NCBI GenBank assembly: GCA_012845835.1
Contig: JABAKD010000010.1
Span: 6,640,597-6,704,596 of the forward strand
DNA length: 64,000 bases
Reading direction: 5' to 3'
DNA from: Undaria pinnatifida
Taxonomy: Eukaryota; Sar; Phaeophyceae; Laminariales; Alariaceae
In this document: positions 1 through 11,800 of the stretch, one piece after another
Layout of the letters: the number at the start of each line of letters is the position of its first letter
Numbering within the stretch: the stretch's first letter is position 1
Notes under the pieces: model-generated
Told to the model about the DNA's origin: nothing
Database searches by the model: none
The model's input: the letters and a program-made list of their open reading frames with translations, nothing else
Made by a program: the position numbers and the translations under genes

Positions 1-306
1 ATTTCCGCTGGCATGAACCATGAACTACTCCAAGCCCTTGGTGAACCGCCACAACAGTATACATCATATGATAACTACCTCTCCATCATGTCTCACCCGC
101 GAGCTTACCTTGGTGAGCCAGAAATTTACGCATGCATGCAACGATACAACATACCCATAAACGTTACTATCGGAAACAACCCCCGACCAAATCCTCAAAA
201 CGCCGACCCTTCTACCATACACCTGCACTATCAACCACAATCACGTCATTACTCTTCCCTAATCCTAAATAACCCTTCCACCGACCATCCGCCTGTCGCA
301 GCATGA
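1..306 (+). CDS. OTU-like cysteine protease domain, 3' end (partial at window edge)
   Basis: The frame is open from base 1, so the 5' part lies outside the window; the ATG at 13 is internal. The translated end has the layout of an OTU domain C-terminus: a Y-rich segment, then GEPEIYACMQRYNIPINV (in place of the usual WGGEVELQALA..Y..PI.V), then IHLHYQPQSRHYSSLI. In that last piece the HY pair is at the position of the OTU catalytic histidine. The catalytic cysteine would lie upstream and is not visible. Known for the family: OTU enzymes remove ubiquitin, and OTU domains are also often carried by transposable elements. The composition is A/C-rich, unlike the GC-rich exons of the next gene, and repeats follow directly, so a transposon origin is my preference over a host deubiquitinase. 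The stop TGA overlaps the ATG of the next ORF (ATGA). Confidence 0.5.
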   Translation: MSAGMNHELLQALGEPPQQYTSYDNYLSIMSHPRAYLGEPEIYACMQRYNIPINVTIGNNPRPNPQNADPSTIHLHYQPQSRHYSSLILNNPSTDHPPVAA

Positions 307-542
307 CCGCGCCGCCAACGCGCCAGCGCCGGTGGTTCGCCTCTATGATCGTCCCTGACGACCTTCACCACTTCTTCGACCCACACTTCGAGCGCTCCCT
401 CATTGCGGACGCAGAGCAAGAGGCCACCGGCGACACCCGGCAGCAAGTCGAAGATGATGCCAACTTCGAAGCGGAACTTCAAGACTACTACTCAACGTCC
501 TTCCAGTGGCACATCAAAATGTGCCAATGTAGCCGTCCATGA
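303..542 (+). CDS. Small hypothetical ORF overlapping the OTU ORF by ATGA
   Basis: This 79-codon ORF starts on the ATGA overlap with the OTU-like frame. It encodes an acidic, charged protein with no domain I recognise. It may be the continuation of the same element's coding region after a frameshift, or chance. The ATGA arrangement is the only positional argument for translation; in a nuclear genome it would imply a polycistronic, transposon-like transcript. Confidence 0.22.
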   Translation: MTAPPTRQRRWFASMIVPDDLHHFFDPHFERSLIADAEQEATGDTRQQVEDDANFEAELQDYYSTSFQWHIKMCQCSRP

Positions 543-649
543 TAACTGTCGACCCCAAGTTACTCGTGGGGCCAGGTGTATATTTCGTGTATATATGTCA
601 GTAGCCGCGGACACGCTCAGTCTCGTGCTAATTATTTCCCGCGGCATTG

Positions 650-1335
650 TCAGTAGTAAGTCTTCATTTTTTCAGCCATTCTGTACATGGTAGCCGGCGA
701 GTACATATTAGCGGCCACCGTGGCATTTTGTCTAACCCTAAATAGTGAGTCTTCATTTTTTCAGTGCCGAGTTTGCGCGTGCGCCGCGCCGGCATACTGT
801 CTGTTTTTTCCCGTTGTCAGCCAAGTATGTAGTCTCAGCTTTCGTAGCATCAAATTGTAAGTAGGGAGTCTTCATTTTTGCGGTGCCGAGTTTGCGCCAA
901 CCTCTTCATAGCCATGTCTGTTATGCGAACGTCTTTGAGTGGGTGAAGAGTTCGAGTTGCAATGCATCTGGCTACCCCGGCATACTGTCTGTTTTTTCCC
1001 GGTGTCAGCCAAGTATGTAGTCTCAGCTTTCGTAGCATCAAATTGTAAGTAGGGAGTCTTCATTTTTGCGGTGCCGAGTTTGCGCCAACCTCTTCATAGC
1101 CATGTCTGTTATGCGAACGTCTTTGAGTGGGTGAAGAGTTCGAGTTGCAATGCATCTGGCTACCCTGTCCCCATTTTGTAAGTAGTCACATCCGTTTTTC
1201 GCTGCCATACTGTACATGATTGCCGGTATTAGTGGCCACGTCGCATTTGGTCACAGAGTCTTCATGATTGCAGTACCAAGTCTTATTTTTTCAGTGCCCA
1301 GTTTGCGCCAACCTCTTCATAGCCATATCGTCTGA
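650..1335. repeat. Degenerate tandem repeats with a GAGTCTTCATTTTT core
   Basis: The phrase (A/G)AGTCTTCATTTTT followed by CAGTGCCGAGTTTGCGC recurs at about 659, 746, 870, 1057 and 1255 with decaying copies of the surrounding sequence. No ORF of note is present. The two central copies form a clean tandem duplication (separate entry). Confidence 0.7.
791..1166. repeat. Tandem duplication, two 188-bp units
   Basis: Unit 1 (791-978) and unit 2 (979-1166) both begin GGCATACTGTCTGTTTTTTC and end ATGCATCTGGCTACCC. They differ at only a few positions, so the duplication is recent compared with the surrounding degenerate array. Confidence 0.85.
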
Positions 1336-1384
1336 AAGAGGGTGTCTTTATTTTTGGACATATTCCATATTCCACTGCGTCCTT

Positions 1385-2170
1385 ATTTTCAGTTTGTTCT
1401 GGGGATCACGCCCCATCAACAAATAATACATACCGAGTACAGTCGTCCCCGCTTTAAAGACACTCTTCTTAAGGAAACTCCTCGCTATAAAGACACATTT
1501 TTTTCCCAGAACATGGTGCCCCGCAGATGACAATAATAAGGGGGGGGTACCTTTTCCACTTTGCGCCCCCCCCCCAATTTTTTTTGCTGGGGCAGCACAC
1601 TGCTGTATAACATCGACAGCGGTCTGCTGCAGCCCGCACTACCGCGTGTGGGTATGGAGATATTCCTCCCATCTGCTGGCGGGTCGTCAGCTGCCGGCTT
1701 GAAGCCATGTGGCGAACCCACGTGCCAGTCAAAGTCTCAACTCGTGTCAGGCAGTCAAAAGTTTGGGATTTTTGCCTTTCTCGTGGAGTTAAATTGGTAT
1801 TTCTGTTTTGTGTTTTTGCCTCGTGTTGACCTTTAGTGTTGCGGCCTTTCAAATCACGTGTTGTAGATTTTAAGCAACACAGTTTCGTGGTCGCATTCCT
1901 GCTTCAAATGCGCGTATTTTGACATATGTTACACCTCCATTGGCCCCGGGGACGGTGAGTTAGTGGCCCCGGAATCCTAAAGACACTTCCCTGCGTTAAA
2001 GACACTCCTAAAAAAAAAAACGCGGTGTGTCTTTAAAGCGGGGTCGACTGTAGTATTTCCTTTTCCTCCATTTCGGCCCGCTGTATTTTCAGTTTCTTCT
2101 GGGGATCACGCCCCATCAACAAATCATACATACGGAGTATTTCCTTTTCCTCCATCTCGGCCCGCTGTCA
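1385..2170. repeat. Pair of about 80-bp tandem repeats, one split by a MITE
   Basis: The unit runs from ATTTTCAGTTT through GGGGATCACGCCCCATCAAC and CATACSGAGTATTTCC to TCGGCCCGCTGT. The second copy (about 2091-2170) is intact. The first is interrupted after GAGTA at 1439 and resumes with TATTTCC after 2052. The intact copy therefore shows the pre-insertion sequence of the element at 1440-2050. Confidence 0.8.
1440..2050. mobile_element. Pogo/Tigger-like MITE with TA target duplication
   Basis: This 611-bp element has terminal inverted repeats: the left end reads CAGTCGTCCCCGCTTTAAAG and the right end is its reverse complement with one change (CAGTCGACCCC...). TA flanks both sides (1438-1439 and 2051-2052). 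A CAGTCG... terminus with a TA target is typical of the pogo branch of Tc1/mariner elements. Subterminal copies of the AAAGACAC motif occur inside both ends. No transposase is encoded, so the element is non-autonomous. Confidence 0.85.
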
Positions 2171-2841
2171 TTCCACACTCAACACTCCCACCCTTGGTAT
2201 GCAGGCGTACTCCTGCTGTGGAACCAACCAGCATCACCGCACATCTTTTACAGTAAACAGTAACCCGGAGGACGGGGGGGCCGACAGGCCCCCCACGTCC
2301 GGACACCCTTGTAAAAGTTAATTTTCCTTGATCTTGAGCCACTGTACCGACACCACGAACATCAGCAACCAGTTTACACATCAGCATCTATCTACAAAGG
2401 AGTCAGCCAGACCCCATCTCCTTTCAGAGCAGAATCTCTCGGCATTGTACGGGGTGAGCATGCTGTGTGCATTACTGTTTTACGACTTCATGAGAAGAAG
2501 CTCTTACTAACTTGCGCGATAGCGGTTGTTGTGTTCTGCCTCAGCCTCAACAACAGCCCTCTTTGTAGTTAACGCGGCAGTGGTGGCTAGGTGGTTCCCT
2601 GCGTTGATGTGTCCCCAATCCCCGCAGCGTCGGAGAAAACTGCCATTCTACTTCCTGGAAACCCACACAAAACATTTCCTGCTCGTGCTCGCAGCACGCT
2701 TCCGGTCTATAACATCGCGCTCGTGCTCTCAAACGGCACGCAGACACCCGTACAGCCTTTGCAACTCTTAGAGAAACCTAGCGGGAGGATTCCACACTTT
2801 TTGCAGGAGCAAGAACTCCCTCAAACCGAACCAGTTGAGAC
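2171..2841. other. Upstream region of the RIC1 gene
   Basis: No supported gene is present. This is presumably the promoter and 5' UTR of RIC1. I see no convincing TATA box and cannot place the transcription start. Short open frames here lack domain similarity. Confidence 0.4.
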
Positions 2842-5800
2842 ATGTATTTCGTATACGGTTGCCCAAAGGTGCTCTCCCTCCGTCCCGAACCAAAGCCAGG
2901 AGAGCAAATTCTTGCAGTCTCGTTCAACCCGTCGGGCTCGCTACTCGCGATAGCTTCCACCTCGCGCGTGTGCGTGTGGTCGGGCGGCAAGGACCACGTC
3001 CCACTGGGGTCACTGGCGATACAGTTGCGTGGGCTCTCGAGCACGAGCCTGTTGTGGAGGAGAGACTCGGGTCTGCTTGGAGCGGTTTCTTCTGCAGGAA
3101 AGCTGACGCTGGTGTCTGTGAAGAGGAAGCCGGGAGCGAGGGCTGCGAGCGAGAGGTTTGCTGTGCCGGACTGGTGCGAGCCACAGGTGGGTGGGGAGTA
3201 GGGTTAGGCTGGTTATGTGTACATGGTAGGAGAGGGACAGTACATGGTAGCATCAAATGGATGAGGTTGAAGGAGGAGGGGGAGGAGGAGGAGGAGGAGG
3301 AGGAGGAGGAGGAGGAGGAGGAGGAGGAGGAGGAGGAGGAGGAGGAGGGGGTGTTTGCATTCAGAACATCTTTGGAGGTGCAGCCACTGCAAACATGATT
3401 ATTAAAATTAAAGGCACCGGTTTGGTACCAGTGTTTGGTTTTGTGCTGGTTTGTCCGATAGAGCAAGAAGCGCAACCTTACCTTTGCTTCCGTTCCGATA
3501 CAACGAGCAGTACACACCTACGAACGGCATCTCCCTGTCCTGGCGGGAACTCGTACTCCTGCTGCACTGGTATTACGTACAGCAGCGGTGCCGGGTGTTG
3601 ATGTACCGGTATTGTGCTCCTTTGGTACATACCTGGTATGGTATGTAGCAACGTGGCAACACACCAATAGACTTACTTAATTTTGTCTTTCTCAGGGATT
3701 GCCCATCCCTGGCCTCTCAGAGCTCCAACTTCCATATTACTTGCGGAACCTTTCCAGCTTTTCTTTGCTTCCCAGCTTCGTTCGAAATACGAAACGCCGA
3801 TACGAGTACATACCGGTACTACTACACCAGGTTTGTACATACCATCATCAGATACTATAATATGCTGTTGGATCACATGCACGCCCAGCTCAGATCAGTC
3901 CGGCTATATATAGCCCAGCAGCGCAGCGTAGCGCCGTGCGGAGCCGTGCGGAGCCGTGCGGTGCGGTGCCGTGCCCTTCGCTGCGGTGCTGTGTCGCTGC
4001 GCTGTGTGCTTTCTTTCGAAAATAGAGCGGTACCGGGTATAATGCGTGTTGTGTACGGAGTACTACTTTTCCTCTTTTTTCTTTTTCTACATGTATTTGA
4101 TCTTTCACGGCCCCCTGTTTTTTCCCCCACGCAAATTACCCCCATATTGCCGATCAGACACCGGTAATAAAAGCACATAGCACAGCTGAACACAACAGGG
4201 CAATTTGCTCTGCACAAGCAGCTCTTGGCATTATCAAATCGCTGTTCGCACCAAATCATGGGTCTCTTCTTTCTGCCCCCTTGACATATGTTTTTAGTTG
4301 CATTCTTCCTTGCCTTGCGCGAGCGTAGCGGGCGGCGTCAGCCGCCCGCGGAGCGGAGCCCTTGTACGTACTGCTGTACATAGTTCTCTGGTACATACCA
4401 GGTATGCCTGGTACCTGGTGTACAAGGTAAGTACTTAAATAGTGGGAACTGGTGGAAAGTGGGAAGGGTGAAATGGTACAAGTAATGTTTGCAGATGAGC
4501 ATGTACCGCACACGGAACACCCGAAGGCATGCATCAGCTCCCAGAGAGCAGGGAGAAGGGAAAAGGCTGAGCCCCTGTGCCCTGTGACTTGTGTGGCCTA
4601 TGACCACGGCTTTGTCCGTCGATGATCGTGAACTGTGTTTCACGATGCACTTATGTCTCACAGCATTATAGCCTGCAGCCTGTAGCCGAGGTGCTTTTTT
4701 AGATGTACTAGGACACGAGTCGAGCTGGAGGCTGGGAAGTAAATGGGATGACCAGCCTCCGCCCCCGGAAAGCTTGTACTGAAGCGTCAACAGAGTGCCA
4801 AGTTCTTAGATGGGTAGCTTCGTATCGTACGTATACTCCCGAGGCCTCGAGAAATTCCGTCCCAACCAAGGATGAAGGATGCTATGCATATATTATACAT
4901 AGAAATAAAAATACGCTCCAGCTGTGAGATCGATCGAAACTCATCTTTGCAAGCTGTGTGATGCTCCGATCGCGCGTATTACTGGGTGTGTGTCCTCATC
5001 AAGGATGTAGGTCGGCGACTCCCCTTGGAACTACAGTGTAGCTTGTACCAGGGTCAACAGGGTGATGTTAGTCAGTGTGTGCGCGGAAACAAAAAACTCG
5101 TTATTGAGGGGGACAAAATCTGACAGCTGGGGAAGGAAATGCATCAGTTTATCAAGTTTGTGCTGTAAGTCGTACAACCAGTGAGGAGAGGGCGGAGTGT
5201 TCGCATATATTATAAAAATAAAAATACCCTCCGGCTGTGAGATCAAGATTTTGTCGAAACTCATCTTTGCAAGCTGTGTGTGATATTCCGATCGCGCGTA
5301 TTACGGGGCGTGTGTCCTCATTAAGGATATAGGTCGGCGACTCCCCTTGGAACTTCAGTGAAGCTTGTACCAGGGTCAACAGGGTGATGTTAGTCAGTCT
5401 GCGCGCGTAAACTATAAAACCCGATTTTGAGGGGGACAAATCTGACAGCTGAAGAAGGAAATGCATCAGTTTATCAAGTGTGTGCTGTAAGTCGTACAAC
5501 CAGTGAAGAAAGGGCGGAGTGTTCGAAGGGGTGGGGGGGGGGGTCTCGGGGGAGGGGAGGCGGGGGGAAGGGGATTTTTAACAACTTTGGGTCGCATAGA
5601 TGTAGGGACGTCCTAAACACGGGGTGCTAGGTCTAGGCGATGGTTCGGGTGGTGGGTAAGGAGGGTTTTTTTGGGGGGGGGGGGAGGGGAATGAATTGGA
5701 GCTACGGCATGGATGGCTAGAAATATAATGAGGTGATATCAACTGCCTGGTAGTGTTTATTGCTCTGGTATATTTTGATTTTAGTTGGGGCGCTTGAACA

Positions 5801-8800
5801 AGAGGGAGCGGGGGAAAAAAAAGGTGGATATATATGTATATATATATTATAAAAAATGAAAATACACTCCAGCTGTGAGATCGAAGATTTCGTCGAAACT
5901 CATCTTTGCAAGCTGTGTGTGATACTCCGATCGCGCGCATTACGAGTTGTGTGTCCTCATTAAGGATATAGGTCGGCGACTCCCCTCACAACTACAGTGT
6001 AGCTATCAGGGTCAACAGGATGATTTTAGTCAGTCTGTGCGCGTAAACTATAAAACCCGTTTCTGAGGGAGACAAAATCTGACAGCTGTGAAGGGAAATG
6101 TATCCTTTTATCAAGTGAATCTTGTAAGTCGAATAACCATATATATATCAGGTACAAGGTTCCCCTTCGGGATGCGGGTAACGTGAAATGGGGGCGTCGC
6201 ATGGCGAGACGAGGGAGACACCGGTAACACACGTATACATATTTTTCCACCTATAATGGTGTTACGCGTACTCACATAGATAAACCCCACTGCTCTTCTT
6301 AGAGGAAACGTGTGGCATGAGCTAGTGCATTGCTCCAAAGAAAGAGTAGTACTCAGCGGGAAGAAGAGTGTGATAGCGGTGGGTGCACGTTGTACTGATG
6401 TACACGCAAACTAATTGTTAGTGGTCAGGGGATGCTGTGTACCGTACTTGGAATAGTGTTCGTTGCTACATAGTACGTCACATGTGTTTGCGCTTGGTGG
6501 TAATGGATAGGGTTGACCAACCAATGTCAGCCGCTCTTGGATGCTGTACAATAATTAATTGGTTGGCGACAACAATTTCGGTATGTGTGGCGTACGTGGT
6601 AGGATTTTCTATGAGTTGGAGGTGTAGTGTTCAACGCTTGGGTACTGTGTTTGAGGGGAACCGAAACCTTGATGTACTCCTCCTTTATCCCCGTAGAAAG
6701 TAGAGCTAGATCGATAGTGTTCCCACCTGAACCCGCCACTACTTGATGCATGTAGTCAAAAATGTACGTGTGTATGATATGTGTGTACGACAATATCAAC
6801 AGATCTATAACCGATCCACCAATCAGATGGCGTCCTGGGCGCGTGGCGAACGTTGAAATAGAACTGTATCCTATTTTGGCAACAGCAGCACCGTGTATAA
6901 TACCTGAGTTTGGCTATCGCTAATAAGGAGTTATATATCCTTGAACCCTACCCGTGGTTCCACTTTGCCCCCAAAAAATATTTGGCCTGGTCGAGACTCG
7001 CGTGCATGCTGCGCTCGCGATGCCTGCCACCCTCGCCGCGCTCGGCGCCATCTTCCAAGCTTTTCCCGCTCTATGTCCCTGTGACCCCCGTCTCCCGCGC
7101 GGAGAGATGCAAGCCGTGCCCTGTGGCGTTCGTTCCAACACTCGGCTACTCCCGGCCTCTACCTCCCATCCTCCTCCTGCTGGCCTCCGCTCTGTCCGGA
7201 AATGTAATACCGGGATATGTCTTTTTGTTCAAGTAAAAACGCTCCTTACGTTCGGACACGTCTAGGTACCCCGCAAGAGAAAAATAAACACACCGGGTCA
7301 ACCACGCCCACAGACGCTTTCGCTCCTGCCTCGACGAACGGCCGCCCGCGCGACTGGAGAGCGCAGGCCGGTTTACCCTTGTCTGCACCCATGCCCACGC
7401 GCCCACGACGAGACCCGGGGCCGAAACGGCCCAGGGCGGCGCGCCCCCAACCCCCACACTAATCCGATCCACATGTGTAACCTGCTACTACCGCTGTATG
7501 TTGCTGCTACTGCTGCTGTTGTGCTGCTGCTGCTGAGGTTAATTTAGGTCCGGGCGGTTGCTGCCACTGCTGCTGTGCTGCTGCTGAGGTTAGTTGAGTA
7601 GCGGGCCATTTTTTTATGAAGAAAACAACGAAGAACAAAAAAAAAATGTAATGGGCCATTTTTTTACGAAAAAAACAACAAATAACAAAAAAAAATTGTA
7701 ATGAAGTTCATCAAAATATAAAATATAATTTTTTGAAAACAGTTTGGGGTGTTCCAAGTGACCTGCTCGTCTCAGGGAGGCGGAACGCAATCCCTTGCCA
7801 AATAGAGCCAGCTGAGCGACGTTTAATGCGCCGAGCGCCGCCACGGAGCTCGGCCGAGATCCAGACATGCTTCATAATGTGCCCATGGCAGGCTAGCTTG
7901 ACCCGCGGCCGAAAGTGCGAGAAAAAACCTCGGCCGCCGGAGAGCATCGAGCCAAGACAAAACAAAAATCATATTTTACATATACATATGTACAGCAAAT
8001 ATGTCCAGAGGCATGGAAAAACCCCGCGCTGTCAAGGTTGTAGCGTCGAATTCCACTCTAAAACCTGTAGTGTGGTGTCAGTCAAGGCAACCGTAGGCAA
8101 ATTTACAAATTTGCTGTCTGTTAATGCCAACTATTATGAGAAAAAGTGGAGGCGAAAATTTGCAGGGCAGTCCTCGGCAACGACTTTTGATCTTGGGAAC
8201 TTTCCCTGCGGGAATTAGACACCTTGAGAATGCACGGCATTGTTTGGGTGGGAATCAGGCGTCTCGGGAACCCCTCCCGCGGGAACTCTCCCGCGGGAAC
8301 TAGCCACCACGAGAATGTACGGGATCTAATAGGTGGAAACCGACCACCACGGGAAAACCTCCCTCGGGAGCCCGCCGCCACGGGGTTTCTTCCAGCGGGA
8401 ACCAGTCACTACGGGAATTCCCCGACATGTTTTCCCCCAACAACGCACATCGTGAAATTTCACTGGACGTGCCTGAGCCACCGCGATATCCGTTCTTTCT
8501 TGTATTTGTGTATAATACTCATTAATAACCAATAATACCACGTACCAAGTGGCACCCTTTGCGTGCACGATGCTTGAAAGGCGTATCAACGTCGGCTTTG
8601 GGCGCTTACTCATGTATGATACCAGGTACCAGTATCATACGTCAACTGAACACAAACAACCAAAACTGAGCAAAATGGACTACAGCACTTCATTTTTCGT
8701 TTTCACTACTCCGTATTTATTACGTAAATCCAGATTGCAAAATTTACCCGTGAGCAACCGAGACGATGCCACAGATGCGTCCAGCAATCGGTACCATTTT

Positions 8801-11800
8801 GGGATAAACTTTGTAATTTATTTTATTAATTTCTTTGGATTTTGGTGCTTGACATTGTTTAGCTGGTACTATTTATGGGGGAGTGGCCGACCTATATCCT
8901 TATTAAGGACACACACCTAGTAATACGCGCGATCGGAGTATCACACACAGCTTGCAAAGATGAGTTTCGACAAAATCTTCGATCTTACAGCTGGAGTGTA
9001 TTTTGTTTTTATCAAAATATAATTTAATACTTTAATCACCTGCGCATATTAAATGTTTAATATTAAAATATTCTTGACGAAACAAAATCATGAACATTAT
9101 ACATACGAGATTTTGTCCCCCTCAACAATGGGTTTTATGGTTTCCGCGCACAGACTGACTAACATCACCCTGTTGACCCTGATTGCTACGCTGTAGTTCC
9201 AAGGGGAGTCGCCGACCTCGTAATGAGGACACACAACCCGTAACACGCGCGATCGGAGTATCACACACAGCTTGCGAAGATGAGTTTCGACAAAATCCTC
9301 GATCTCACAGCTGGAGTGTATTTTTATTTTTACAATATACGAGTACGTATCATAGTCGTATATATCAGATTTCGGATTCCAGCGTCAAGTGGTGTATGTG
9401 ACGTTCCTGTGCAGTGATCCCGTGCACGTGGGTAACGCGGGAAATAATTCCTGCGGGAATCGTTTACAGTTTTAGTGCCACGGGATTTTCGGAGATCGAT
9501 AATTCCACTGGATCTTACGGCGTGGGAACGCAGAATCACGGGAAAGCAGACGTTTCCACGGGAATCGATTGGGTGGGAATGGGAAATTAGAAGTTCTACA
9601 GGAAGCTTTTTTGACGGGAATGGGCACCTCGTGAACTGGTTGGGTGGGACCACGGGAACGATAGTTGCACGGGAAGGTGAATTTATCCCAATTCTCGTGA
9701 AATCCTGCGGGAATATTCCCGCGGGAATTTTCCCGAGGACTGCCCTCGATATTTAGGCCTACTATCTATTAGACCAACTATTATGGGAAGTAGTTTCCGC
9801 GATTATTTCTCGCTTTATTGTGGAATTTTTTTGAGCGATTATTTCTGGCGATTATTTCTGTAGTTTTGAGGCTCCGAAAATAACTGCATTAGAATAAGGG
9901 GCGTCCATTATGGCTTCTGATTTTTTGGAAAGTGGTTTTATTTTGAATTGGTAGGTCTTGTTTAGCCGTTTGCCTTTATTTTTGAAATCTGGCACGTACA
10001 CTGTCGCCGGCGGCGTTAGGTCACCACCGCCTCTGCTGCTGTCTCTGCTGCTGTGCTGCTGCTGTGCTGCTGTTGTGGTGCTGGTGTGTTGTGCCTGTGG
10101 TGGTTTCGATGGTGGTGGTGGTGCTGCTGTCGCGTTTGTGTGAGGACGAAGCTCTGTCTCGCACACAACAAGCGCGGTATGCTGTCGTAGGTGTGTTTGT
10201 GATTCTTCGTTATGGGTGATGGTGACGTGTACAGCAGACAGGTATCATACCAGGTACAGTATAGGCAGTGGTGACATGTGATACTTGGTACGAGGTAGTA
10301 CCCAAAAGTCAAATAATCCCAGTCTAAGAGGTTGGAAGAGCTGTTATTTCTGGGCTCAAAAACCACCAAATCCGCTGATTTCTGGCCTCGATTATTTCTG
10401 AACCCAGAAATAACGATGATTTCTGGTCCCATAGCGGTTGGTTTTTATTTTTGACGTCGGAGATCCCTGTTAAAGAGAGAAATAATCGCTGAAAATATTT
10501 CCCATAATAGTTGGTCTTATGCCTAATATTTTTATAGTTTTGGAGTTGTGGGGCTCCAGAAATAACTGGATGGAAAACGTCGGACTTCCAATATCACTTT
10601 TGATTTTTGGAAGTGGTTTTAGGCCAATTCTTACACAGCAGTAGTCGGATCCATCAGTCAAGAAGGGCTCTTTTCGGACTGAAGCCCAATCGGGCATCTT
10701 ACACAGCCCAAAAGAGCTTTTTCGATGTGTTTTTTTTCGGCTGAGCGATTCGACGTGCAGATCCAGTCGAAAAAAATTACTTTTTCGACTGCATCTGCCT
10801 CTCGAAAAATTCAGTCGAAAACGCGTTTTTGAATCCATCGCATCGCTCATCCCACCACAAAACACACGCCCACACGCACGCACCCATACCACGTCTCCAG
10901 TGTACCACATAGCAGTATCATACAACAACGCTGACGCTGGCGTGGCCGCTATCACTGCTGCTGCGTCTCGCCGCAAGCCAGCGTGGCGCATTCCAAGCTC
11001 CGCCCGCCAACAGCGTGTATCATACGATGGCGACAGCGCGCAGTATCGATGGCATTTTGCCAACAACGGCTGCGCTTGCTGTAGCTTTGGAGGCTCTCGG
11101 CTGAGTGCAACGCCACGAACGTAGCTTTGACGACTAAGTCCAACGCCACCAACCCGCTTGGAAGAGGGTTCGTCACGCGCGAAGCACGCGTTGCTCGAGG
11201 AGAACGCACGAAGCACAAGAGCTTCCAACCTACTTTCGACTGCCATGCAGCAGTACTCCCTCATACCCACCGCCTCCATAAAGAGCGCGTAAACTATAAA
11301 ATCGATTCGACTGACGACAAGAAGGACTGACGACAAGAAGGAGGCCCAGAAGAATCCAGTCGAAAAAAAGTCCAGTCGGAAAAGGGCCTTTTTCGACTGA
11401 TGGATCCGACTGTATAATTATTGGCCTTACACTAGACTGGTTGGTCTTGTTTCTCGGTTTGTTTTTATTTGAATCTCTGGCATGTACGCTCTATTGCCGG
11501 CGACGTTGCGTCGCCAACGCCTCTGCTGCTGTTGCTGCTGCTGTGCTGCTGCTGTGCTGCTGCTGTTTTGGTGCTGCTGCTATCGCTCAGACACAAGAAG
11601 CGCGTAAGGTACGTTGTAGATGTGTGTAACGATTAGCTGGTGTGTGATGATGTATACATCAGACAGATATCATGCCAGACACAGACTAGGCAATGGTGGT
11701 ACGTGGTACTTGATACCAGCTACCAGGTAGTATCCAAGAATCAAACTATCTCAGTTCTGACATGGTGAAATAATCGACATTTCTGGGCTCAGAAGTAACA

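Larger units (their letters stand above)
8163..9746. mobile_element. TIR element with GGGAA-rich flanks, carrying two R1 copies
   Basis: The left end CAGGGCAGTCCTCGG (8163-8177) is inverted at the right end, CCGAGGACTGCCCT (9733-9746). Inside each end, for about 270-320 bp, the motif CGGGAA and its variants recur at short, irregular spacing. The middle carries two R1 repeats at 8884-9010 and 9110-9335. I see no clear target duplication and no transposase. Dense subterminal motifs are a feature of hAT, MULE and En/Spm-like elements, but the class cannot be assigned. Confidence 0.55.

Noticed and set aside
2924-3517. Minus-strand frame with poly-Ser
   Set aside because: Antisense of RIC1 exon 1 plus the GGA microsatellite.
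4328-4349. GC hairpin as a rho-independent terminator
   Set aside because: No U-tract follows and the context is a eukaryotic intron.
6990-7460. GC-rich open frames in intron 1
   Set aside because: Open in several frames on both strands with no recognisable protein; could not be joined in phase to RIC1.
10470-11336. 288-codon minus-strand ORF
   Set aside because: It runs through the end of one MITE, a truncated second and a nested third; no domain. Repeat read-through, not a gene.
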